Shown here piece after piece: positions 40,311-48,263 of a DNA stretch of 64,000 nucleotides. Under the pieces are notes generated by a model. The model had not been told where the DNA came from. It did not search any database and was given only the letters and a program-made list of their open reading frames with translations. The DNA lies in contig CAKSIG010000003.1 in assembly GCA_934463035.1 (NCBI GenBank), positions 62,001 through 126,000 of the forward strand, given 5' to 3'. The DNA comes from an uncultured Eubacteriales bacterium (lineage in GTDB: Bacteria; Bacillota; Clostridia; Oscillospirales; Acutalibacteraceae). Position 1 is the first letter of the stretch. Each line of letters opens with the position of its first letter. The position numbers and the translations under genes were made by a program.

Positions 40311-40339
40311 TTGACTTTTCGACATAAAAATAGTATTAT
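40311..40339 (+). promoter_or_regulatory. Promoter with embedded Spo0A box, HPr/Crh-like gene
   Basis: TTGACT (40311-40316), 17-bp spacer, TATTAT (40334-40339). TTCGACA (40318-40324), a reversed 0A-box core, starts 1 bp after the -35, so bound Spo0A should block polymerase. Confidence 0.6.
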
Positions 40340-40393
40340 TTATAGGCAAGTTCGGATTACTGCCGATTGCCTTTGTTCGAGGGAGGAATTTCA

Positions 40394-40633
40394 ATGCTCG
40401 AAAAAATGATAATGCTCGACACCATTGACAGCGTAAGAAAGTTTTCGGATATAGCCTCCTCTAAGGATTATTCCATAGAGCTTGAATCGGGAAAATATAC
40501 GGTCAACGCCAAGTCTATTATGGGTATTTTCAGTTTGGATCTGACTAAACCCGTGAAAATGACGGCGCATTGCGATATGGTTGCGGAACTTGCAAGGCAA
40601 ATAGAGCCTTTTATCTATAAAAACAACAAATAA
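40394..40633 (+). CDS. HPr-like protein lacking the phospho-His (Crh-like)
   Basis: 79 residues from ATG 40394, with GGGAGGAA upstream. The middle, VNAKSIMGIFSLDLTKPV, is the HPr pattern around the regulatory serine (here Ser41, matching Ser46 of HPr). The segment where HPr has GIHARPA reads TIDSVRKFSD, with no histidine, so it cannot carry PTS phosphate. Bacillus Crh likewise lacks the His and keeps the Ser and acts only in catabolite control. No PTS genes or HPr kinase are nearby, so the role is inference. Confidence 0.75.
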   Translation: MLEKMIMLDTIDSVRKFSDIASSKDYSIELESGKYTVNAKSIMGIFSLDLTKPVKMTAHCDMVAELARQIEPFIYKNNK

Positions 40634-40656
40634 GGCGTCATTCGGCGCCTTATTTT
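40628..40656 (+). terminator. Terminator after the HPr-like gene
   Basis: AATAAGGCG (40629-40637) pairs with CGCCTTATT (40646-40654); the stem includes the stop codon. Confidence 0.7.
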
Positions 40657-40680
40657 ATTCTGTAAATTAAGGATTTGCGT

Positions 40681-43038
40681 ATGGATTTTATTGAACTTCG
40701 CCGAGCGGTCATAAAAAAAGATTTCGGCAATATGAACGATATGCAGTTTAAGGCTGTAACAACGGTAAACGGACCGCTTTTGGTGCTTGCGGGCGCAGGC
40801 AGCGGAAAAACAACGGTTCTTGTAAACAGGATAGCCAATATGGTCAAATACGGCAATGCGTATAACAGCGCATTTGTGCCGAATGTTAGCGATGAAGCCG
40901 TTAAAACGGGCGAAGATTTTCTTGACGGTAAAACCGACTGCGTGCCTGACGGTGTTTTCGGTGTTGACGTTGTAAGACCGTGGGAAATTCTTGCTATCAC
41001 CTTCACCAACAAGGCGGCAGGAGAGCTTAAAGAGCGTATTGCTAAGAAACTCGGCGAACGTGCGGACGATATTTGGGCCGGAACTTTCCATTCGGTCTGC
41101 GGTAAAATTTTAAGGCGCAACGCGGCTGTGCTTGGCTTTACTTCTCACTTTACAATATACGATACGGACGACCAGCGCCGCCTTATGAAAGAAATAATGA
41201 AGCAAAACCGAATTGACGATAAACTGCTGCCGCATAAAAGCGCACTGTCGGCAATATCGTCGGCAAAGGATATGCTTATATCGCCGTCGGAGTATAAAAA
41301 AACGGCAGGCGGAGATTACAGAAAACAGGCGATAGGCGAGCTTTATGAAATTTATCAGAAACGCCTGCAAAATGCCGACGCTATGGACTTTGACGATATG
41401 ATAGTCAACACCGTGCGGCTGCTTGAAAGCAACGACGATATTCTGGATTACTACGGCAATAAATTCAAATACATAATGGTGGACGAGTATCAGGATACCA
41501 ACCACGCCCAATATGTGCTTGTGAGCCTTCTTGCTTCTAAACACAACAATCTTTGCGTTGTGGGCGATGATGACCAGAGTATCTATAAATTCAGAGGGGC
41601 TACAATAGAGAATATTCTTAATTTTGAAGACGAATATGCGAACGCCGTTACCATACGTCTTGAACAGAACTATCGTTCAACCTCTAACATTCTTAACGCC
41701 GCAAACGGCGTTATAAAAAATAACACAGGCAGAAAAGGCAAGACGCTTTGGACCGACAAGGGCGTGGGCTCCAAGGTGGAAATATACACGGCTGACGACG
41801 AACGCGGCGAGGCAAGATACGTCGCGGAAAAAATTCTTGAAAACGTAAGAAAAGGGGATAAATTCTCCGACCACGCCGTGCTGTACCGTATGAATGCCCA
41901 ATCAAACGCGCTTGAAAACGTGTTTGCAAGAAGCGGTATATCATATAAAGTCATCGGTGGATTTCGATTCTTTGAACGCAAGGAAATAAAGGATATTCTC
42001 GCCTATTTGCAGGTGATTAACAACAACCGCGACAATGTTCGCCTGAGAAGAATAGTAAACGAGCCGAAACGCGGCATAGGCGATACAACGATAGGAAACG
42101 CTCTTGAAATAGCCGAACAGCTCGGAATATCGCTTTTTGAGGTCTTCAAAAGAGCCGATGAGTTTACGGGCACGTCAAGAGCCGCCGCAAAACTCAAAAA
42201 CTTTTGCGATATTATTGATGAGTTGACCGATGCTGCCGAAGAAATGCCTATGAGCGAACTGTTTGAGCTTATGCTTGATAAGACGGGATATAGACAGGCG
42301 CTTGTCGACGAGGGCGAGGAAGCCGCCGACAGGCTTGACAACGTAAAGGAATTTTCGACCAATATCTTGCAGTATGAGCTTGAAAACGATGAACCGACCC
42401 TCTCTGCATTTCTTGAAGAGATAGCGCTTGTAAGCGATATAGATTCTATGAACGAGAATGATGACAGCGTTATTTTAATGACGGTACATTCGGCAAAGGG
42501 ACTTGAATTCAACAACGTGTTTATTGTCGGTATGGAGGACGGAATTTTCCCGGGGAACCAATCAATTTACTGCGGTCCCGACGAGATAGAGGAAGAACGC
42601 CGCCTTTGCTATGTTGCAATAACGCGCGCAAGGCGCAACCTTTATATCACCAACGCTTCTACAAGAATGATATTCGGTATGACGAACCGAAACCGACAGT
42701 CAAGGTTTGTCGGTGAAATACCGTCAGAGTGTTGCGAAATAAAGTCTTCGGGACTTGAATACGTTATGAAAAGCAGAAATTCTTCGGCGGTTCAGCAAAA
42801 AACCGCGCCGAAAAGGGCGGCATTTGCGTCGTCCTTTGTCGCAGGCTCGGGTGTTTCCTCCTCCGCTGCGGAGAAAACAGTTTATTCTGTCGGTCAGCGC
42901 GTAGAACACAAGACCTTCGGACAGGGTATGATTGTTTCAACCGTGCCTATGGGAAACGACACAATGCTTGAAATTGCTTTTGATTCGGTTGGCACAAAGA
43001 AGCTAATGTCAAACTTTGCAAAATTAAAAATTCTGTAA
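40681..43038 (+). CDS. pcrA: ATP-dependent DNA helicase PcrA/UvrD
   Basis: 785 residues from ATG 40681 (AAGGA 7 nt upstream; TTG 40675 is less likely). SF1A helicase motifs in order: Q motif, Walker A GAGSGKTT, Ia ITFTNKAAGELKERI, II VDEYQDTNHAQ, III VGDDDQSIYKFRGA, IV LEQNYRST, V VILMTVHSAKGLEFNNVFIV, VI CYVAITRARRNLYI. The C-terminal RNA-polymerase-binding end (VGQRVEHKTFGQGMIVS) supports PcrA. It works in nucleotide excision repair and replication restart; uvrC lies just upstream. Confidence 0.96.
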   Translation: MDFIELRRAVIKKDFGNMNDMQFKAVTTVNGPLLVLAGAGSGKTTVLVNRIANMVKYGNAYNSAFVPNVSDEAVKTGEDFLDGKTDCVPDGVFGVDVVRPWEILAITFTNKAAGELKERIAKKLGERADDIWAGTFHSVCGKILRRNAAVLGFTSHFTIYDTDDQRRLMKEIMKQNRIDDKLLPHKSALSAISSAKDMLISPSEYKKTAGGDYRKQAIGELYEIYQKRLQNADAMDFDDMIVNTVRLLESNDDILDYYGNKFKYIMVDEYQDTNHAQYVLVSLLASKHNNLCVVGDDDQSIYKFRGATIENILNFEDEYANAVTIRLEQNYRSTSNILNAANGVIKNNTGRKGKTLWTDKGVGSKVEIYTADDERGEARYVAEKILENVRKGDKFSDHAVLYRMNAQSNALENVFARSGISYKVIGGFRFFERKEIKDILAYLQVINNNRDNVRLRRIVNEPKRGIGDTTIGNALEIAEQLGISLFEVFKRADEFTGTSRAAAKLKNFCDIIDELTDAAEEMPMSELFELMLDKTGYRQALVDEGEEAADRLDNVKEFSTNILQYELENDEPTLSAFLEEIALVSDIDSMNENDDSVILMTVHSAKGLEFNNVFIVGMEDGIFPGNQSIYCGPDEIEEERRLCYVAITRARRNLYITNASTRMIFGMTNRNRQSRFVGEIPSECCEIKSSGLEYVMKSRNSSAVQQKTAPKRAAFASSFVAGSGVSSSAAEKTVYSVGQRVEHKTFGQGMIVSTVPMGNDTMLEIAFDSVGTKKLMSNFAKLKIL

Positions 43039-43049
43039 TATTTTTTAAA

Positions 43050-43077
43050 TTGAATTTTTTGAATTTATTGGTATAAT
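43050..43077 (+). promoter_or_regulatory. Promoter of the membrane protein-DUF5412-maf group
   Basis: TTGAAT (43050-43055), 16-bp spacer, TATAAT (43072-43077). Confidence 0.55.
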
Positions 43078-43111
43078 TATTAGTGTAACAGAAAAGACGG
43101 GAGTGAATTGT

Positions 43112-43912
43112 ATGACGGCGGGCAGCTCTGTGGTAAAGATAACTGCAAAAACCGCATTAAAGGGTAATTGGCTCAGGTGCATTGCGGCGGGTATGGTGTT
43201 TATTGTGTCGGCTATGGCTGTTTCGCTGACAGCCCAGCTGTTGTATCACTCCGCTGGTACTGTGTGCTATTCGGCGGCGTTCATACTCCTGTCCGTTTTC
43301 ATTTTGGCTCCGCTGTTTATCGGCACGCTGAGATATTTTTGGCGTATGCTGTTCGGTGTTAAAGACAGCGTATCGTCGGTTTTTTATTATTTTTCTTCAT
43401 GTTTGGATTATTTAAGGGCGCTTAAATTAACGGTCGGTATGTTCGTCCGTTTCGGGCTGACCGCGGTTGCGCTTAATATACCGTATTATTTGGTTCAATT
43501 GGTTTCGTCCTCGTGGTTTTACGATTGGTTTGATATGGCAAGACCTATTTGGACGGCAAATCTCCAACCGCTCGCAATGATACTCAGAATAGTGGCGTCG
43601 GTGGGCGTTTTCTTTACAATGATACGTTACTATGCGGCTCCTATGTTATTTGTCGCCGATGATAACATAAACGTTGCCGAGGCTTTCCATACGTCCTCCG
43701 TAATAGCTAAGGTCGGCGCTATTGATTTTGTTTATTTGTGTTTCAGCTTTTTAGGGTGGATAATACTCTCGGTATTTGTTTTTCCGCTTATGTTTACATT
43801 TCCCTATATGATAACGGCTTACCTTGTTCATACGCGCTTTGCCGTTGCACAGTATAATAAGCATATAGAGCAATCCGACTCCGCCGCTGATACTTTTGCC
43901 GAAGGGTTTTGA
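43112..43912 (+). CDS. Multi-pass membrane protein, function unknown
   Basis: 266 residues from ATG 43112, with GGGAGTGA upstream. About six membrane segments; the start VVKITAKTALKGNWLRCIAA and the LAPLFIGTLRYFWRML segment recall DUF975-type proteins, though not strongly. The stop lies 6 bp before the next start, so the genes are co-transcribed. Confidence 0.65.
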   Translation: MTAGSSVVKITAKTALKGNWLRCIAAGMVFIVSAMAVSLTAQLLYHSAGTVCYSAAFILLSVFILAPLFIGTLRYFWRMLFGVKDSVSSVFYYFSSCLDYLRALKLTVGMFVRFGLTAVALNIPYYLVQLVSSSWFYDWFDMARPIWTANLQPLAMILRIVASVGVFFTMIRYYAAPMLFVADDNINVAEAFHTSSVIAKVGAIDFVYLCFSFLGWIILSVFVFPLMFTFPYMITAYLVHTRFAVAQYNKHIEQSDSAADTFAEGF

Positions 43913-43917
43913 GGGAA

Positions 43918-44331
43918 ATGAAAAAAACTGCCGCTTTTAAAATTTTTTATATTGCCGCGCTTTTTATGACCTTGGTTAATATTTTCTTTTTTGTAAAGGA
44001 TTCATTTTTCTTCAAAATGTCCGATTTGCCTACGGGTAAGCTGATAGCTACGCTTGATTCTTCAAACGGCGTCGGAACGCTTTCGATGTATAAGGTTGAA
44101 AATTCCCTCGGAAGCGCGATCCGTGTGCAGTATAACAACGTCGCGGGTAAAAAACATACAAACGTTTTCTGGCAGACTGATATTGACATCGCCGATATGG
44201 AATGGGTCAATGATGAAAATATTATGATAAACAACATAATGATAAACGTCGCAAAAGGCGGTTATTACGATTGCCGCCGCGGTATGTCCATTATGACCGA
44301 GGGCTCCATAGAACCGGAGGCAAAGCAGTGA
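43918..44331 (+). CDS. DUF5412-like exported protein
   Basis: 137 residues from ATG 43918; TTG 43909 is in frame and possible, since neither has a well-spaced ribosome binding site. An N-terminal membrane anchor (FKIFYIAALFMTLVNIFFFV) is followed by an extracytoplasmic domain (LPTGKLIATLDSSNGVGTLS, then YYDCRRG near the end), the pattern of DUF5412. Its stop overlaps the maf start by 1 nt. Confidence 0.65.
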   Translation: MKKTAAFKIFYIAALFMTLVNIFFFVKDSFFFKMSDLPTGKLIATLDSSNGVGTLSMYKVENSLGSAIRVQYNNVAGKKHTNVFWQTDIDIADMEWVNDENIMINNIMINVAKGGYYDCRRGMSIMTEGSIEPEAKQ

Positions 44332-44897
44332 TGGATATTATTCTGGCGTCGGCGTCACCGAGACGCAGTGAGCTTTTAAAATTTGTCTGCGGCGGTTTTC
44401 GCACAGTCGTTTCTGATTTCGAGGAAATTGCTCCCGAGGGTTTAGCTCCCGAAAGATTGCCTGAATATTTTGCCTTGGGCAAAGCAAAACAGGTTGAAAA
44501 GTCTTATCCCGACAGCGTTGTGATAGGCGCCGATACTGCGGTTATTTTAGACGGTAAGGCTCTCGGCAAGCCACGCACCGATAATGAAGCAAGGGAGATG
44601 CTTTTATCCCTTTCGGGTAAAACTCATAATGTGGTAACGGGTTGCACCGTTATATCGGGTGAGAAAAGCGTGTCTTTTTCGGTGTGTACCGAAGTTAAGT
44701 TTTATCCTCTTAGTTCTGACGAAATTGAGAAATATATCAAAACAGGCGAACCTTTTGACAAAGCCGGCGCATACGGAATACAGGGGAAAGGCGCGCTTTT
44801 TGTTGAAAAAATAAACGGTGATTATTATAATGTGGTAGGACTTCCGATAGCTAAACTCAAAAGGGTTTTGGAACAGGATTTTCAAATAACTTTATGA
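44331..44897 (+). CDS. maf: Maf-type nucleotide pyrophosphatase
   Basis: 188 residues from ATG 44331, which overlaps the previous stop (TGATG). Family motifs are ILASASPRRSELLKF at the N-terminus, VIGADTAVILDGKALGKPRT, and DKAGAYGIQGKGALFVEKI. Maf proteins hydrolyse dTTP, UTP and modified nucleotides and are linked to division arrest and house-cleaning. A TetR regulator follows after 12 bp. Confidence 0.92.
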   Translation: MDIILASASPRRSELLKFVCGGFRTVVSDFEEIAPEGLAPERLPEYFALGKAKQVEKSYPDSVVIGADTAVILDGKALGKPRTDNEAREMLLSLSGKTHNVVTGCTVISGEKSVSFSVCTEVKFYPLSSDEIEKYIKTGEPFDKAGAYGIQGKGALFVEKINGDYYNVVGLPIAKLKRVLEQDFQITL

Positions 44898-44909
44898 AAG
44901 GACTGCTGT

Positions 44910-45482
44910 ATGTCTAAGTTTACAAAAAATGCGATTACCGATGCGTTTATTGAACTGATAAGCGAACGTCCGCTTGATAAAATAACCGTTAAGGATATAG
45001 TGAACAGGTGCGGTGTTAACAGAAACACGTTTTATTACTATTACCGCGATATTTACGAGCTGGTAGAGGACGTTTTTGAAACCGAAACGCAGAGAATATT
45101 GGGCGAGGTAAGCGTTTTCGAGTCGTGGCAGGACGCGTTTATAAAGGCAACCGATTTTGCATATAAAAACCGTCAGGGCATTTACCATATATATAAGTCG
45201 ATAAGCCGCGAACAGCTTGAAAACTATCTCAATAAGGTAACTCTTAATAATATGCTTGCTTTCACCAAAAATATCGCAAGGGATATTAACGCAAGCGATG
45301 AAGACATATATATGGTGTCAATGTTTTATACGCACGCGCTTGTCGGAATAGTCCTGCAATGGCTGAACGACGGTATGCGCGAGGATCCGTATACTTACAT
45401 AAATAAACTCGGCAAATTGCTTGACGGCAATATAAAACAGACCCTTGAAAGAAATGCAACACCGAAAAGTCAGACAAATTAA
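44910..45482 (+). CDS. TetR-family transcriptional regulator
   Basis: 190 residues. N-terminal TetR helix-turn-helix (KITVKDIVNRCGVNRNTFYY, then YYRDIYELVEDVF). The C-terminal domain is unique to each regulator. It lies directly before, and on the same strand as, a DUF308/MMPL export unit, with a terminator between, so it may repress that unit. Confidence 0.85.
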   Translation: MSKFTKNAITDAFIELISERPLDKITVKDIVNRCGVNRNTFYYYYRDIYELVEDVFETETQRILGEVSVFESWQDAFIKATDFAYKNRQGIYHIYKSISREQLENYLNKVTLNNMLAFTKNIARDINASDEDIYMVSMFYTHALVGIVLQWLNDGMREDPYTYINKLGKLLDGNIKQTLERNATPKSQTN

Positions 45483-45511
45483 GCCTTTTGTCTGTTTTTT
45501 AGGCATATTAC

Positions 45512-45547
45512 GCCTGCTGTGTAAATTTTACACAGCAGGCTTTTTTT
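45512..45547 (+). terminator. Terminator after the TetR gene
   Basis: GCCTGCTGTGTAAA pairs with TTTACACAGCAGGC, followed by seven T. Confidence 0.92.
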
Positions 45548-45612
45548 GTCTGTTGTTACCTTCGGATTTTTGGATATAATCTATTAATGTAAAATAAGAA
45601 GGAGGGATAGGT

Positions 45613-46170
45613 ATGAAAACAATAAAACAGGCAAAGGCTTGCTACATTATATGCTCGCTTCTTTTCGTGGCGGCGGGTATAACCATAATCGCCTTGCCGA
45701 GAATGTCATCGCTCGTGATATGTTATATTGTCGGCGGAATTTCGCTTTTGTACGGAATTACGAAAATACTCGGCTATATATCGCGCGACCTTTATAATCT
45801 TGCTTTTCAGTTCGATTTGTCGCTCGGTATATTCTCGGCGGCAATGGGAGCGATATTGCTTTTAATACCCGACAGAATAATTAATTTTCTTCCTGTCATA
45901 ATCGGACTTTGCATTATGATAGACGGCGTGTTCAAACTGCAAACCGCGATTGACGCAAAGCGTTTCGGACTGCCGAGCTGGTGGGTAATATTGCTTGGCG
46001 CAATAGTCTGCATAGTTTTGAGCTTTTTACTTGTTTTCAATCCGTTTGAGGGAGCAAACGCGTTGATGGTTCTTGTGGGAATTTCGCTTTTGTTTGACGG
46101 GTTGCAGAATTTGTTTAATGCTTTTTACACGGTGAAAATTATGAAACAGACTAAGGAGAGGTTTAAATGA
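45613..46170 (+). CDS. DUF308/HdeD-family membrane protein
   Basis: 185 residues with about six membrane helices in three pairs. Repeated patterns such as ALPRMSSLVICYIVGGISLL and LLLIPDRIINFLPVIIGLCI fit DUF308 (HdeD-like). It overlaps the MMPL gene by 4 nt (ATGA). The role is unknown; context suggests it is an accessory to the exporter. Confidence 0.8.
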   Translation: MKTIKQAKACYIICSLLFVAAGITIIALPRMSSLVICYIVGGISLLYGITKILGYISRDLYNLAFQFDLSLGIFSAAMGAILLLIPDRIINFLPVIIGLCIMIDGVFKLQTAIDAKRFGLPSWWVILLGAIVCIVLSFLLVFNPFEGANALMVLVGISLLFDGLQNLFNAFYTVKIMKQTKERFK

Positions 46171-48263
46171 TAAAATTCTCTAAGGCTATCGTAAAGATGC
46201 GTGTTGTGATATTGATAGTCGCAATTGTATTGCTGGTGCCGTCTGTCTTCGGCATTGTAAACACGCGTATCAACTACGATATGCTTACATATTTGCCCGA
46301 TAACATTGATACCGTAAAGGGTCAGGACATACTTATGGAGGACTTCGGCAAAGGGGCGTTTTCCTTTGTTATAGTTGAGGGTATGGACGACAAAGATGTT
46401 TCCGAGCTTCGTAAAAATATTGAAAAGATAGACCACGTTGAAACGGCGCTTTGGTATGACAGTATAATGGATATTTCGGTTCCGAAAGAGGTACTGCCCG
46501 AAAAGGTGTATAATGCGTTTAATTCGGATAATTCAACCGTTATAGCGGTGTTCTTTGACACTTCGACCTCTGCTAATGAAACTATGGACGCAATAAAGCA
46601 GGTTCGCAAGGTTGCGGGCAAGGATTGCTTCATAACAGGTATGTCGGCGGTCGTTACGGACCTTAAAGACCTGTGCGAGCGCGAGGAACCGATATATGTC
46701 GGAATTGCCGTTGCGCTTTGCTGTGTTGCTATGATGCTGTTTATGGATAACTGGATAATACCGTTTATATTCCTTACAAGTATCGGTATGGCAATACTCC
46801 TAAATCTCGGAACCAACTACTTTATGGGCGAGATTTCCTACATCACCAAGGCGCTTTCCGCTGTCTTGCAGCTTGCCGTTACTATGGACTATTCAATATT
46901 CCTGTGGCACAGCTACGAGGAGCAAAAAGAACGCTATCAGGGCGATAAACAGCGCGCTATGGCGCACGCCATTAAGGCAACCATAACCTCTGTAATAGGC
47001 AGTTCAATAACTACCGTCGCTGGATTTATAGCGCTTTGCTTTATGACCTATACGCTCGGTATCGACCTCGGTATCGTAATGGCAAAGGGCGTTATATTCG
47101 GCGTTATCGGATGTATAACAACCCTGCCTTCGTTAATACTTGTGCTTGATAAACCGCTTGAAAAGACTATGCACAAGCCGTTGATACCGCAGATGAAAAA
47201 AACCTCCGAATTTATCGTTAAAAGATATTGGGTGTTTTTGCTTGCATTCGTTATAGCCGTTGTACCTGCTTATATATGCTACTCAAAGGCAAACAAAGAG
47301 GTTTACTACGATATGACAAAGTGCATACCTGAGGATATGGAATGTATAATAGCAAACTCAAAATTAAAAGACGAATTTGCGGTAGGTTCAACCCATATGC
47401 TGCTTGTTGAGACCGATACGCCCGATAAGGACGTCCGCGCTATGACCTCTGAAATGGAAAAGGTTGACGGCGTTAAGTACGTTTTGGGTCTTAAATCGGT
47501 TGTAGGACCTCTGGTTCCCGAAGAAATAATACCCGATTCAATAAAATCAATACTCGAAAGCGATAAGTGGGAGCTTATGCTCATTAACTCGGAATACACC
47601 GTCGCAAGCGATGAGGTAAATAAACAGGTATCCGAGATTAACGACATACTCAAAAAGTATGACGACGGCGGAATGTTGATAGGCGAGGCGCCCTGCACCA
47701 AGGATATGATCGAAATAACCAATCACGACTTTGACGTTGTAAACACAATTTCAATAATCGCTATATTCGTTATTATACTTTTGGTGCTTAAAAGCGTTTC
47801 AATACCCGTTATACTTGTCGCGGTTATCGAATTTGCAATTTTCATAAACCTCGGAATACCGCATTTAACGGGAACCTCGCTTCCGTTTATTGCGCCTATC
47901 TGTATAAGCACAATTCAGCTCGGTTCTACGGTTGACTATGCTATACTTATGACTACAAGGTATAAGAGAGAACGCTCGCTCGGTAACGATAAGCAAACGT
48001 CGGTAACGACGGCGCTCAGAACCTCAATGCCGTCAATTATGGTAAGCGCGCTGGGATTTTTCGCGGCGACGTTCGGCGTGGGACTGTATTCGGACATCGA
48101 CATTATAAGCTCTATGTGCAACCTTATGGCAAGGGGCGCTTTAATCAGTATGGTATGCGTAATCACTTTGGTTCCTGCTATGTTTATGCTGTTTGATAAG
48201 GTGATCTGCAATACAAGTCTTGGGTTCAAATTCAAGAAAAATACAGACGGAGGTAATAAATAA
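46167..48263 (+). CDS. MMPL/RND-family exporter
   Basis: 698 residues in two homologous halves, each with one membrane helix, a large extracytoplasmic domain and a five-helix bundle. Polar residues typical of MMPL proton relay appear in VTMDYSIFLWHSYEEQ (first half) and STVDYAILMTTRYK (second half). Members export lipids or amphiphilic compounds with the proton gradient. Its stop overlaps the next gene by 1 nt, so the secreted protein is likely its partner. Confidence 0.88.
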   Translation: MIKFSKAIVKMRVVILIVAIVLLVPSVFGIVNTRINYDMLTYLPDNIDTVKGQDILMEDFGKGAFSFVIVEGMDDKDVSELRKNIEKIDHVETALWYDSIMDISVPKEVLPEKVYNAFNSDNSTVIAVFFDTSTSANETMDAIKQVRKVAGKDCFITGMSAVVTDLKDLCEREEPIYVGIAVALCCVAMMLFMDNWIIPFIFLTSIGMAILLNLGTNYFMGEISYITKALSAVLQLAVTMDYSIFLWHSYEEQKERYQGDKQRAMAHAIKATITSVIGSSITTVAGFIALCFMTYTLGIDLGIVMAKGVIFGVIGCITTLPSLILVLDKPLEKTMHKPLIPQMKKTSEFIVKRYWVFLLAFVIAVVPAYICYSKANKEVYYDMTKCIPEDMECIIANSKLKDEFAVGSTHMLLVETDTPDKDVRAMTSEMEKVDGVKYVLGLKSVVGPLVPEEIIPDSIKSILESDKWELMLINSEYTVASDEVNKQVSEINDILKKYDDGGMLIGEAPCTKDMIEITNHDFDVVNTISIIAIFVIILLVLKSVSIPVILVAVIEFAIFINLGIPHLTGTSLPFIAPICISTIQLGSTVDYAILMTTRYKRERSLGNDKQTSVTTALRTSMPSIMVSALGFFAATFGVGLYSDIDIISSMCNLMARGALISMVCVITLVPAMFMLFDKVICNTSLGFKFKKNTDGGNK

